This document shows, piece after piece, positions 1-8,271 of a stretch of DNA of 64,000 nt. Origin of the DNA: an uncultured Hyphomicrobiales bacterium (GTDB taxonomy: Bacteria; Pseudomonadota; Alphaproteobacteria; Rhizobiales; Xanthobacteraceae); NCBI GenBank assembly GCA_903878085.1, contig CAIRGJ010000040.1:1-64000 (forward strand), written 5' to 3'. The stretch's first letter is position 1, and each line of letters begins with the position of its first letter. A program made the position numbers and the translations under genes. The notes beneath the pieces were generated by a model that did no database searches, was not told where the DNA came from, and worked only from the letters and a program-made list of their open reading frames with translations.

Positions 1-45
1 CCCTTCGCGTGTGAAGCGAATGCTCTCCCGCTGAGCTAACCGCCC
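1..45 (-). tRNA. tRNA-Val (CAC), 5' part, cut by the window edge
   Basis: Read on the minus strand from position 45, the sequence has a tRNA acceptor 5' arm (GGGCGGT), a D arm (GCTC...GAGC) and an anticodon arm TTCGC-TTCACAC-GCGAA with anticodon CAC. The variable loop begins at the window edge and the T arm lies outside. All visible stems pair, so this is probably the functional copy, unlike the half-copy beside it. Confidence 0.85.
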
Positions 46-115
46 GTCGTGTTCAAATGAACCTCTGCCCTACAAAATAAGTGAGCAGCGGCAGTACGTT
101 ATAGCAAGGCGAAAG

Positions 116-155
116 CCCGTGTGAAGGGTGTGCTCTCCCGCTGAGCTAACCGCCC
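116..155 (-). pseudogene. tRNA-Val (CAC) 5'-half remnant
   Basis: On the minus strand from 155 the sequence repeats the first 25 bases of the neighbouring tRNA-Val and then reads ACACCC-TTCACAC-GGG, a valine CAC anticodon loop. After three paired bases of the 3' anticodon stem it diverges into unrelated sequence, and no T arm or 3' acceptor follows before the next tRNA. It looks like a tandem tRNA copy that lost its 3' half, by deletion or by recombination at the anticodon. Confidence 0.65.
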
Positions 156-175
156 GGCCTGTTACAGGCCGGGCG
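151..175. other. Perfect 10-bp inverted repeat
   Basis: CGCCCGGCCT and AGGCCGGGCG are perfectly paired around the loop GTTAC. One arm includes the first bases of the tRNA remnant. It lies about 50 bp beyond the end of the coiled-coil gene. No U-run follows on either strand, so it is a strong hairpin but not a canonical intrinsic terminator. Confidence 0.6.
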
Positions 176-224
176 ATATAAGGAGTGCGTATCGGGAGTG
201 TCAAGCCAACCGGCCTGCGTGCGG

Positions 225-1523
225 CTAGTTGTGGCTTTTCGGGTCGTCGCTATGCGGCGTGCGCGAGGCTTGCTGTAAGGCGCGGATGCGGTCGGCGAGG
301 TTGCCGCCGACGGCCGGCGTCGCCGCGAGTTCGACATTGGCGTTGGCGGCGACGATGCCGCCCGCGGCCCGATCGCGCGCCGTTTCGGCGGCCAGGATCG
401 CATCGATCGGCGAATCCGGACCTTCCAGCGCCGAAGCCAGCCGTGCCACTTCCGCGGCGACGTCGTTGATGCGCTCGCGCAGCATTGCGTTCTCGACGCG
501 CTCGGCGGCCCAGCTTTCCTCGGTCTCGCGCTTCATCGCGCCGAGGTCGGCGGCGAAGCGGTCGCGCTCGGCTTTGGTGCGTTCGACTTCGGCCAGCAGT
601 TGGGCATTTTCGGACTTGAGCTGTTGGGTCGCCGAACTGGCGCGGCCGTCGAGTTCGGCAATCGCCGCACGAAGATCGCTTTCGGTCTTGCGCGCGGTTT
701 CGATCTCACCGCGCAGGAGCTTGAGTTCGAATTCGCTTTCGTTGAGCGCCTTCGACTGCTCGCCGAGGCGGTTTTCCAGATCCTGGGCGCGGCGGCCGAG
801 GATTTCCGCTTCGGTGGTCTGCGCCACCAGCGCCTGTTCGAGTTCGGATACTCGGCGGCCGAGATTCTCGACCTTGCCGCGCTCTTCCGTCAGTTCCTGG
901 GTCGCCGCCTTGAGCTCGACGCGCTCGGCGTCGCGGCGGTCTTCCACCGTCTTGAGTTCATGGCCGGCGTCGGAGAGCCGGTCCTTGAGCGCCTCGACCT
1001 GTGTCTTGAGTGCGATGATGTCGATCTTGTGCGCGTCGGCTTCGCTCGAACGTTCGTCGAGTTCGCTGATCAACTTGGCAAGATCGGCTTCCTTGTCGGC
1101 GAGCGAGCGCTGGGCATCGAGCATGATGCCGCTCTTGACTGAGAATTCTTCTTCCGTGGCGCGCAACTGATCGCGCAGCGCCTTGTCGCGCGCTTCAAGC
1201 GCGAAGATGGTCGCGGTCTTTTCGCCGAGCTCGATCTTGAGCCGGTTGATGGCGTCGCCCTTCTTGCCGAGTTCGGCAAGCTGGCTGGTGCTCTTGGTGC
1301 GCAGGCCCTCGACGGCGACCTCAAGGCGTCGCGTCGACATCGCGAACTCGGCGCGCAGCTGATCTTTGTCGGCCTGGATTTCTGCCATCGACAGAGGGGT
1401 CGCGGCTTCGAGGCGCCGCATCGTCAAGCGCACCGCGCGGCCGTGGACAAGGGGGACGATCACGAGCCCGAACAGGGCTGCGACCAGGAAGCCGATCCCG
1501 AAATACATGATCGGTTCAATCAT
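225..1523 (-). CDS. Membrane-anchored coiled-coil protein of unknown function
   Basis: This 432-residue protein begins with one hydrophobic segment (about residues 5-27), and almost everything from residue 40 to 370 is a charged Glu/Lys/Ala heptad-rich coiled coil. The last 60 residues are Ala-rich and probably disordered. The topology suggests an inner-membrane protein with a long cytoplasmic rod. I chose the ATG at 1523 because GGAGAG lies 7 bases upstream; an in-frame TTG at 1538 would sit on that Shine-Dalgarno sequence. No catalytic motif is visible. Similar architectures occur in polar scaffolds and chromosome-partition helpers, but nothing here assigns such a role. Confidence 0.8.
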   Translation of the reverse strand: MIEPIMYFGIGFLVAALFGLVIVPLVHGRAVRLTMRRLEAATPLSMAEIQADKDQLRAEFAMSTRRLEVAVEGLRTKSTSQLAELGKKGDAINRLKIELGEKTATIFALEARDKALRDQLRATEEEFSVKSGIMLDAQRSLADKEADLAKLISELDERSSEADAHKIDIIALKTQVEALKDRLSDAGHELKTVEDRRDAERVELKAATQELTEERGKVENLGRRVSELEQALVAQTTEAEILGRRAQDLENRLGEQSKALNESEFELKLLRGEIETARKTESDLRAAIAELDGRASSATQQLKSENAQLLAEVERTKAERDRFAADLGAMKRETEESWAAERVENAMLRERINDVAAEVARLASALEGPDSPIDAILAAETARDRAAGGIVAANANVELAATPAVGGNLADRIRALQQASRTPHSDDPKSHN

Positions 1524-1681
1524 GAAACGACTCTCCAAACTTGCCCAAGCCCTGGTAACCCCGAAGAAACCATCGCACGGAGGGTTTGTCGCTGCCAGGA
1601 CAAGTGGAGATTAACCTAAACCCGCGGCCTCGTCGCGAGGAACAGCGGACCGTCGTTAAGCAATTGGACGCGAGCGGCCGG

Positions 1682-2290
1682 TCAGAACGGGTTCCAGGTC
1701 GCGTTCGGCGTAAACTTGAGATAGCCGATATTGGCGCCGAGCCGCAGTCCGACGCCGGAGCGGATCGGCACCACGATGACGTCGCCGTTGCCGAGCGCGG
1801 TCATGCCGAAGCCGCCGATGAAATAGGCTGAGCCGTCGATGCCGGCGAAGCGCTGATAGATCGCCTCGGTGGCGGGCAGATTGTAGACCAGCATCATGGT
1901 GCGGGCGCCTTCGCCGCCGGTATCGAAGCCGATCGACGGGCCTTCCCAGAACACGCGTTTGTCGCCGGCATTCTTGGTGTAGAGTTTGCCGTCGCCGTAA
2001 CGCAGGCCGACCACGAAGGCGCCGCTGCCTTCCTGGCCGAGGATATAGCCGTTCGGTTGACCCCATCGGGAGACCGCTTGTTCCACGACCTGCGCCAGGC
2101 CGCGCGACACCGTGCCGAAAAAGCGGTGGCCTTCATTGACCAGTTCGCCCGGCGCGAAGGTGCTGGGCCGGTTTTGGGGTGGTGGCGGTGGCGGTGCCGG
2201 CGCTTGCGCCATCTCTTGAGCGACGGCGAAGCCGCCGCCAAAGCCAAGCAGGCACAGCACCAAGGTCGCAAACCGCAATTTGGCGCGCAT
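1682..2290 (-). CDS. eipA: EipA-family (DUF1134) envelope integrity protein
   Basis: The 202-residue product has a Sec signal peptide (MRAKLRF then a hydrophobic core, cleavage probably after AVAQ). A Pro-rich linker follows, then a DUF1134 domain ending in GVGLRLGANIGYLKFT and TWNPF, which is typical of the family. EipA is a periplasmic protein that in Brucella maintains envelope integrity, and its expression there has been linked to CtrA. The ATG at 2290 has GGAG 6 bases upstream and gives the family length of about 200 residues; upstream in-frame ATGs are less likely. The gene is divergent from the YHS gene. Confidence 0.85.
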   Translation of the reverse strand: MRAKLRFATLVLCLLGFGGGFAVAQEMAQAPAPPPPPPQNRPSTFAPGELVNEGHRFFGTVSRGLAQVVEQAVSRWGQPNGYILGQEGSGAFVVGLRYGDGKLYTKNAGDKRVFWEGPSIGFDTGGEGARTMMLVYNLPATEAIYQRFAGIDGSAYFIGGFGMTALGNGDVIVVPIRSGVGLRLGANIGYLKFTPNATWNPF

Positions 2291-2422
2291 CGAATGCTCC
2301 ATTGTAACGACAAGGCCCCGAAGTCCCGGGCCCAAACGCAAGCTGGCTTAACCGTATGCTCACGCCGGCGGCAGTAATGTGGCGGCGAAAACCACGAATC
2401 GCACGCATCTATTGTCAGGACT

Positions 2423-2923
2423 ATGACGGCAGCACGGCAGCAGCGGAAGTCACGTCTGGCCTTGGCGGCCTCAGTCGGGCTGGTTTTGGCCGCCTGTATC
2501 GGCCAACAGGCGGTGGCCCAGGCCGCTCTTGACGACCGGACGGTGGTCAATGCCCGCACCGGTCTCGGCCTCAGCGGCTTCGATCCGGTGGCTTATTTCA
2601 CCGATAACAAGCCGAAAATCGGCCTGCCCGAGATGGAATTCAGCCAAGGCGGCGTGGTCTGGCGCTTTGCCAACGAGGGCAACCGCGCCGCCTTCGCGGA
2701 AAATCCGGAGGTCTATGCGCCACGCTTTGGCGGCTACGATCCGGTGGCGATCGCCCGCGGCACTTCGGTCCCGGGCCATCCGCTGTTCTGGACGGTGGCG
2801 GGAGGCCGACTCTATCTCTTTTATAATGACGCGGCGCGCCAGGCCTTCATCGCCGATCCCGGCCGCTACATCGAGACCGCCGAGCGCAAATGGCCTGAGG
2901 TCGCGCGGGGCATCGGACGCTGA
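2423..2923 (+). CDS. Exported YHS-domain protein
   Basis: This 166-residue protein has an N-terminal signal sequence (basic start, then LALAASVGLVLAACIG). Because LAAC could be a lipobox, it may be a lipoprotein rather than freely periplasmic. The rest is a YHS-type domain: GFDPVAYFTDNKP, then WRFANEGNRAAFAENPEVYAPRFGGY. YHS domains are short modules thought to bind metal; the canonical YHS signature is not intact here, as is usual for this exported subgroup. The gene converges with cysQ, 6 bp away. The biological role is unknown. Confidence 0.75.
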   Translation: MTAARQQRKSRLALAASVGLVLAACIGQQAVAQAALDDRTVVNARTGLGLSGFDPVAYFTDNKPKIGLPEMEFSQGGVVWRFANEGNRAAFAENPEVYAPRFGGYDPVAIARGTSVPGHPLFWTVAGGRLYLFYNDAARQAFIADPGRYIETAERKWPEVARGIGR

Positions 2924-2929
2924 CCGAGG

Positions 2930-3793
2930 TCAAACGGTCGTCACCGCCGGCATCGAACTCATTGCCGCCGGATCGCCCAGAGCGATGAAGCCGGGCACCA
3001 GAAATTTCTCCTTCAAGCGTCCGAACGGCAGCGGCCCGCCTTGCGGCGTGGTCACGCAACCGCCGGCGGCGGTCAGGATGGCGTAACCGGCCGCGATGTC
3101 CCATTCGTGGGTCGGCGACAGCCGCGGATAAACATCGGCCTCGCCCTGGGCGAGGTAGCAGAATTTCACCGACGAGCCACACAGATAGCGTTTGGCCAGC
3201 GGCAGCCGCGCCAGGAAATCTTCGGTCACCTCGTCGAGGTGGCTGCGCGAGGTCGCAACCGTGAGCCGCGCCGGCGCCGGCCGGGTGTGGATCGGGGTGC
3301 GGCCATAGGCCTTGGCGAGGGGACTGGATTGGCCGGCGCCGAGCCGCAGATGCAGCCGCTCGGCACCGCCACCGACAATGCCGCGCCACAACAGGCCGCG
3401 CGCCGGCGCCGCGATCAGGCCTGCAATCGGAACGCCATTGGTCACGATGGCGACGTTGACGGTGAACTCGTCGCGCCCGGCGAGAAATTCCCGGGTGCCG
3501 TCGAGCGGATCGACGATCACGAAGCTCGAATCGAGGGTCGGCGGCAGCTTGCGGGCGGCACCTTCTTCCGCGATCACCTGAATGCCGGGCAGCAGGCCGG
3601 CGAGGCCTTCGACGATCAGCGCTTCGGATGCCTCATCGGCCGCCGTCACCGGCGTCAGGTCGGTCTTGATCCGGCTGGCGACCGAGTGAAACGGCGTGGC
3701 GAGCGTGGCGGCCGCGGCGCGCGCCACGATGTCCGTCAGCGCCTCCAGATGCTGTTCCGCAAGCTGCGGGGTGATTTCTTGTCCGCTTGTCAC
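2930..3793 (-). CDS. cysQ: 3'(2'),5'-bisphosphate nucleotidase CysQ
   Basis: The 287-residue protein belongs to the inositol monophosphatase superfamily. Visible metal-site motifs are EEGA, DPLDGTREF and, near the C terminus, HEWDIAAGYAIL. CysQ removes the 3' phosphate of PAP or PAPS, recycling the by-product of sulfate activation in the cytoplasm. I place the start at a GTG (3793) because the product then has the usual length and begins just before the first helix; the same frame stays open much further upstream only as antisense to chpT. A related inositol-phosphatase activity cannot be excluded. Confidence 0.85.
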   Translation of the reverse strand: MTSGQEITPQLAEQHLEALTDIVARAAAATLATPFHSVASRIKTDLTPVTAADEASEALIVEGLAGLLPGIQVIAEEGAARKLPPTLDSSFVIVDPLDGTREFLAGRDEFTVNVAIVTNGVPIAGLIAAPARGLLWRGIVGGGAERLHLRLGAGQSSPLAKAYGRTPIHTRPAPARLTVATSRSHLDEVTEDFLARLPLAKRYLCGSSVKFCYLAQGEADVYPRLSPTHEWDIAAGYAILTAAGGCVTTPQGGPLPFGRLKEKFLVPGFIALGDPAAMSSMPAVTTV

Positions 3794-3931
3794 GCCTTGC
3801 AGTGCCCCAGTTGCCCTTCGGCTACGCCGGTCCTTGGCGGTTGAGGGGGTGCGGTGTATCACGCCCCGGTGCCGCGGAATCAGCGATTCGCTGAAAGTAC
3901 CGCAGCCTGCACGTCCAGCGGAGAGCAGTCT

Positions 3932-4567
3932 ATGTCCGGATCTTCCATCGAGGCGCTCGATCTTGCCGCGTTGCTGTGCTCGCGTGTTTGCCACGATCTG
4001 ATCAGTCCGGTCGGCGCCATCGTCAACGGCCTGGAAGTCCTGGAGGAAGCCAAAGACGAAGAGACCAAGAATTTCGCTCTCGAGTTGATCAAGAAAAGCG
4101 CCAACAACGCCTCGGCCAAGCTGCAGTTCTGCCGCATCGCCTTTGGCGCGGCCGGCTCCGCCGGCGCCCAGATCGATCTCGGCGATGCCCAGACCGTCGC
4201 GCGCGGCTTTCTGGAGGACGACAAGACCAAGCTCGAATGGAACCTGCCGCGCGTGCTGATGGTGAAGAACAAGGTCAAGCTGCTGCTCAATATGCTGTTG
4301 ATCGCCGGCCAGGCGATCCCGCGCGGCGGCAAGCTCACGATCGATCCGATCGGCGACGGCGACGCGATGGGCTTCAAGGTGAGTGCGACCGGGACCAACG
4401 CCAAAATTCTCGCCACCACGCCGCCCTTGTTGGCGGGCGACATTGGCGGCGAGCCGCTCAACGCCCACCACATCCAGCCGTTCTATGCCGGGCTGCTGGC
4501 GCGGGCCGTCGGCGTCACCGCCACCATGACCATGGACGGCGAGACGGTGGTCGTCGCTGCTCAATAA
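3932..4567 (+). CDS. chpT: Histidine phosphotransferase ChpT
   Basis: The 211-residue protein contains the dimerisation/phosphotransfer helix CSRVCHDLISPVGAIVNGLE with phosphoacceptor His21, followed by a degenerate HATPase-like domain. In Alphaproteobacteria ChpT passes phosphate from the hybrid kinase CckA to CtrA and CpdR. The ATG at 3932 has GGAG about 9 bases upstream. It lies upstream of cheA, an arrangement I recall from other Hyphomicrobiales, but a separate CtrA-type promoter stands between the two. CckA itself is not in this window, while CtrA is 8 kb away. Confidence 0.92.
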   Translation: MSGSSIEALDLAALLCSRVCHDLISPVGAIVNGLEVLEEAKDEETKNFALELIKKSANNASAKLQFCRIAFGAAGSAGAQIDLGDAQTVARGFLEDDKTKLEWNLPRVLMVKNKVKLLLNMLLIAGQAIPRGGKLTIDPIGDGDAMGFKVSATGTNAKILATTPPLLAGDIGGEPLNAHHIQPFYAGLLARAVGVTATMTMDGETVVVAAQ

Positions 4568-4592
4568 ACCGGCGGCATCCGGCGCTGGCCGG

Positions 4593-4618
4593 TTAACAGA
4601 ACGTTAATGCCCTATAAT
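4593..4618 (+). promoter_or_regulatory. Perfect CtrA box and -10 element upstream of cheA
   Basis: TTAA (4593-4596), seven bases, TTAA (4604-4607) matches the CtrA consensus TTAA-N7-TTAA exactly. TATAAT follows at 4613-4618. The cheA ATG is about 105 bases further on. The placement suits activation or repression of the chemotaxis operon by CtrA. Confidence 0.65.
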
Positions 4619-4723
4619 CGCACCGCGATACGCAACTAAAATTAAACCCTTCATCGACACACTGGCCGCGCTTCCGACGGGAAGCGGCAGACGGGCCAAA
4701 GCCGGTCGATCAAGGCGGTTTCC

Positions 4724-7357
4724 ATGGACGACCTACTGCGGGAATTCGTGACCGAGACCAACGAGAGTCTCGACGTGGTCGACGTCGAACTCGTGCGGTT
4801 CGAGCAAGACCCGAATAACGCCAAGATCCTCGATAATATCTTCCGGCTGGTCCACACCATCAAAGGCACCTGCGGCTTTCTCAATCTGCCGCGGCTGGAA
4901 GCGCTGGCGCATGCCGCCGAGACGCTGATGGGAAAATTCCGCGACGGTGTGTCGGCGACCAACGAAGCGGTGACGCTCGTCCTCGCCACCATCGACCGCA
5001 TCAAGCAGATTCTGGAGTCGCTGGAACGCGCCCAGCGCGAGCCGGACGGCACCGACGCCGATCTGATCGGCGAACTAGAGCGCATGGTCCTCAAGCTTGG
5101 ATCGAAGCAGCCGGTTGCGGAAGAGCCGCAATATGCTGTCGGCACGCTGACGCCGCAGGTGCTGGATCGCCCGTTGCGCCTAGGCGAGGTCTCGCTCGAC
5201 GAACTGGAGCGGGCCTTCCGTGAAACGCCGGTCGATCCGCCGCCGGCAAAGCCCGCGAAGCCTGCGCCGGCCGAGGCCGCTGCGGCTAAGGATGCAGCCA
5301 AGGACGATGACGCCGCCAAGAGCAGCGGCCAGTCGATCCGTGTCACCGTCGACACGCTCGAGCATCTCATGACGATGGTGTCCGAGCTGGTGCTGACGCG
5401 AAATCAGCTGCTCGAGATCGTGCGCCGTCACGAGGATTCCGAATTCAAGACGCCGCTGCAGCGGCTGTCCAACGTCACCGCCGAGCTGCAGGAAGGCGTG
5501 ATGAAGACGCGCATGCAGCCGATCGGTAATGCCTGGCAGAAATTTCCGCGCATCGTGCGCGACCTGTCCAACGAGCTCGGCAAGCAGATCGACCTGGAAA
5601 TGCAGGGCGCCGAGACCGAGCTCGACCGCCAGGTGCTCGATCTGATCAAAGACCCGCTCACCCACATGGTGCGCAACTCCGCCGACCACGGCCTCGAAAC
5701 CACCGAGCAACGCCGCGCCGCAGGCAAACCGCCGCACGGCCGCATCCGGCTGTCGGCCTATCACGAAGGCGGCTACATCATCATTCAGGTCGCCGACGAC
5801 GGCCGCGGTCTCGACACCGCACGCATCAAGGCCAAGGCGATCGCGCAGGGCCTCGTCTCCGAAGCCGACCTCGCCAAGATGTCGGAAGCGCAAATCCACA
5901 AATTCATCTTTGCGCCCGGCTTCTCGACCGCGGCCAAGGTCACCAGCGTCTCCGGCCGCGGCGTCGGCATGGACGTGGTGCGCACCAATATCGATCAGAT
6001 CGGCGGCACCATCGACGTCAAGTCGGTCGCCGGCGTGGGCTTGAGCTTCATCATCAAGATCCCGCTGACGCTCGCTATCGTCGCCGCGCTGATCGTCGAA
6101 GCCGGCGGCGAACGCTTCGCCATTCCGCAGCTTTCGGTTATCGAACTGGTGCGCGCGCGCCTCGGCAGCGAGCACCGCATCGAGCGCATCAAGGATACCC
6201 CGGTGCTGCGTTTGCGCGACAAGCTGCTGCCTCTCGCCCGCTTGTCCGATCTGCTCGGCGGCAAAGCCGCCGGTGACGTCGAGAGCGGCTTCATCGTCGT
6301 CACCCAGGTCGGTAGCCAGATCTTCGGCATCGTCGTCGACAAAGTGTTTCACACCGAGGAAATCGTGGTGAAGCCGATGTCGAGCAAGCTTCGCCACATC
6401 GCGATGTTTTCCGGCAACACGATCCTCGGCGACGGCTCGGTGATCATGATCATCGATCCGAACGGCGCCGCGCAGGCGCTGGGCAAATCGGTCACATCGC
6501 AGATCGACGCCGCGAACACCGCGCACGCCGCTCCGGACGCCACGGCCGGGCAATCCACCTCGCTGTTGTTGTTCCGCGCCGGCTCGACCCAGCTCAAGGC
6601 CGTGCCGTTGTCGCTGATCACTCGGCTCGAGGAAATCGACGCCCGCAAGATCGAACTGTCGAACGGCCGTCACATGGTGCAGTACCGCGGCCATCTGATG
6701 CCGCTGATCACCTTGAACGAAGGTGTCAACATCAAAGGCGAGGGCGCCCAATCGCTGCTGGTGTTCTCCGACGGCAACCGCTCGATGGCACTGGTCGTCG
6801 ATGAGATCGTCGATATCGTCGAAGACCGCCTCGACATCCAGGTTGCCAGCGGCAATGCCGGGGTCATCGGCTCCGCGATCATCAAGGGGCAGGCGACCGA
6901 GATCATCGATGTCGGACATTTCCTGCCGCTCGCCTTCGCCGACTGGTTCCGCCGCAAGGATCAGCCGCATCGTGCTAAGCCGCGGTCGGTGTTGTTGATC
7001 GACGACTCGCCGTTCTTCCGCGACATGCTCACTCCGGTGCTGCAGGCCGCCGGTTATGCGGTCACCGCAGCCGGCTCGGCGCAAGAGGCGCTGGCCTTGC
7101 TCAACGACGGCCGTACTTTCGATGCCGCCATCACCGATACCGAAATGCCGGACATGGACGGCTTCGAATTCGCGACCGCCGTCCGCGCCGACACCCGGAC
7201 CGCCGACTTGCCGATCATCGCGCTGTCGTCGGTCGTGTCCGCCGAGGCGGTCGAGCGCGGCCGCCGGGTCGGCTTTCACGATTATGTCGCCAAGTTCGAC
7301 CGGCAGGGTTTGATCGCGGCGCTTAAGGAGCAGACCGACGTCGGTCGTGCGGCGTAA
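4724..7357 (+). CDS. cheA: Chemotaxis histidine kinase CheA with C-terminal receiver domain
   Basis: The 877-residue hybrid kinase has an N-terminal HPt domain (phospho-His44 in LVHTIKGTCGF), a Pro/Ala-rich linker near residues 170-200, and a dimerisation helix. Next comes an HATPase domain (N box VRNSADHGLE, G box DDGRGLD), then two CheW-like domains in a row and a receiver domain from about residue 754. The receiver phosphoacceptor is the Asp in ITDTEMP, near residue 804. It autophosphorylates under control of chemoreceptors and feeds CheY and CheB. The receiver may act as a phosphate sink or self-adaptor. It is the first gene of a tight che operon: cheW starts 9 bases after it. Confidence 0.93.
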   Translation: MDDLLREFVTETNESLDVVDVELVRFEQDPNNAKILDNIFRLVHTIKGTCGFLNLPRLEALAHAAETLMGKFRDGVSATNEAVTLVLATIDRIKQILESLERAQREPDGTDADLIGELERMVLKLGSKQPVAEEPQYAVGTLTPQVLDRPLRLGEVSLDELERAFRETPVDPPPAKPAKPAPAEAAAAKDAAKDDDAAKSSGQSIRVTVDTLEHLMTMVSELVLTRNQLLEIVRRHEDSEFKTPLQRLSNVTAELQEGVMKTRMQPIGNAWQKFPRIVRDLSNELGKQIDLEMQGAETELDRQVLDLIKDPLTHMVRNSADHGLETTEQRRAAGKPPHGRIRLSAYHEGGYIIIQVADDGRGLDTARIKAKAIAQGLVSEADLAKMSEAQIHKFIFAPGFSTAAKVTSVSGRGVGMDVVRTNIDQIGGTIDVKSVAGVGLSFIIKIPLTLAIVAALIVEAGGERFAIPQLSVIELVRARLGSEHRIERIKDTPVLRLRDKLLPLARLSDLLGGKAAGDVESGFIVVTQVGSQIFGIVVDKVFHTEEIVVKPMSSKLRHIAMFSGNTILGDGSVIMIIDPNGAAQALGKSVTSQIDAANTAHAAPDATAGQSTSLLLFRAGSTQLKAVPLSLITRLEEIDARKIELSNGRHMVQYRGHLMPLITLNEGVNIKGEGAQSLLVFSDGNRSMALVVDEIVDIVEDRLDIQVASGNAGVIGSAIIKGQATEIIDVGHFLPLAFADWFRRKDQPHRAKPRSVLLIDDSPFFRDMLTPVLQAAGYAVTAAGSAQEALALLNDGRTFDAAITDTEMPDMDGFEFATAVRADTRTADLPIIALSSVVSAEAVERGRRVGFHDYVAKFDRQGLIAALKEQTDVGRAA

Positions 7358-7366
7358 GGGCAAACC

Positions 7367-7831
7367 ATGAGCACCGAGACAGCCGTCAGCAACCTCAAGG
7401 AATACGTCACCGCTACCATCGGCGGACAACTGTTCGGGCTGCCGATCCAGCAGGTGCAGGATGTATTCATGCCGGAACGGCTGACGCGCGTACCGCTGGC
7501 GCCGCCGGAAATCGCCGGCGTGCTCAATCTGCGCGGCCGCATCGTCACGCTGATCGACATGCGCGACCGCCTTGGGCTCCAGCAGCGCGTCGGCGAAGGT
7601 GTCGTCATGGCGGTCGGCGTGGAATCGGGCGGCGAATCCTACGGGCTGCTGATCGACAGCATCGGCGAGGTGCTCAAGCTTGACGATGCCGGGCGCGAGC
7701 CCAATCCCATCAATCTCGACCCGCGTCTTGCCCGCGTGTCGGCCGGAATTCATCGGCTGGAAGGCCAACTGCTGATGCTGATCGACGTCGATCGCGTCCT
7801 CGACCTCAGCGTCAAATCGATCGCGGCATAA
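7367..7831 (+). CDS. cheW: Chemotaxis adaptor CheW
   Basis: The 154-residue protein is a single CheW domain of normal length (GQLFGLPIQQVQDVF, then VLNLRGRIVTLIDMRDRLG, then LLIDSIGEVLKL). It couples chemoreceptors to CheA at the membrane-attached array. It follows cheA by 9 bases and precedes cheY by about 50, consistent with one transcript. Confidence 0.92.
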   Translation: MSTETAVSNLKEYVTATIGGQLFGLPIQQVQDVFMPERLTRVPLAPPEIAGVLNLRGRIVTLIDMRDRLGLQQRVGEGVVMAVGVESGGESYGLLIDSIGEVLKLDDAGREPNPINLDPRLARVSAGIHRLEGQLLMLIDVDRVLDLSVKSIAA

Positions 7832-7880
7832 CGGATCAATATTTTGCGGGCCGGTCCCGCATGCAACATGGGGCTAAACG

Positions 7881-8246
7881 ATGAAGACCTGTCTGGTTGT
7901 TGACGATTCCAGCGTCATCCGAAAGGTGGCGCGGCGAATTCTCGAAGGGCTCGATTTCAAGATCGAGGAGGCCGAAGACGGCGAACAGGCGCTAGATGCC
8001 TGCAAGCGCCAGCTTCCCGAAGGCATATTGCTCGACTGGAATATGCCGAAGATGGACGGCTTCGAATTCCTGCGCATGCTGCGCCGGTTGCCGGGCGGCG
8101 ACGGTCCCAAAGTGGTGTTCTGCACCACCGAGAACGACGTCGCTCACATCGCGCGGGCGCTGCATGCCGGCGCCAACGAATACATCATGAAGCCGTTCGA
8201 CAAGGAAATCGTCGAGGCCAAGTTCCAGGAAGTCGGGCTGCTTTGA
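7881..8246 (+). CDS. cheY: Chemotaxis response regulator CheY
   Basis: This is a stand-alone receiver domain of 121 residues. The acidic pair is Asp8-Asp9, the phosphoacceptor is Asp52 ([12 protein letters not shown]), and the conserved Thr and Lys appear in VVFCTTEND and IMKPFDK. It probably carries the signal from CheA to the flagellar motor. A second CheY in the genome could serve as a phosphate sink, so the motor-binding role is an inference. Confidence 0.92.
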   Translation: MKTCLVVDDSSVIRKVARRILEGLDFKIEEAEDGEQALDACKRQLPEGILLDWNMPKMDGFEFLRMLRRLPGGDGPKVVFCTTENDVAHIARALHAGANEYIMKPFDKEIVEAKFQEVGLL

Positions 8247-8271
8247 CGATCGATCAGCCGGGCAAAGCCCA

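Noticed and set aside
3794-4564. N-terminal extension of the cysQ frame over chpT
   Set aside because: The extra 257 codons are antisense to chpT and unlike any phosphatase; the GTG at 3793 gives the family length.
5180-7768. 862-codon open frame antisense to cheA and cheW
   Set aside because: It is a reading-frame shadow in GC-rich DNA: composition is dominated by Asp, Arg, His and Gln with no domain, and cheA on the other strand is fully supported by motifs.
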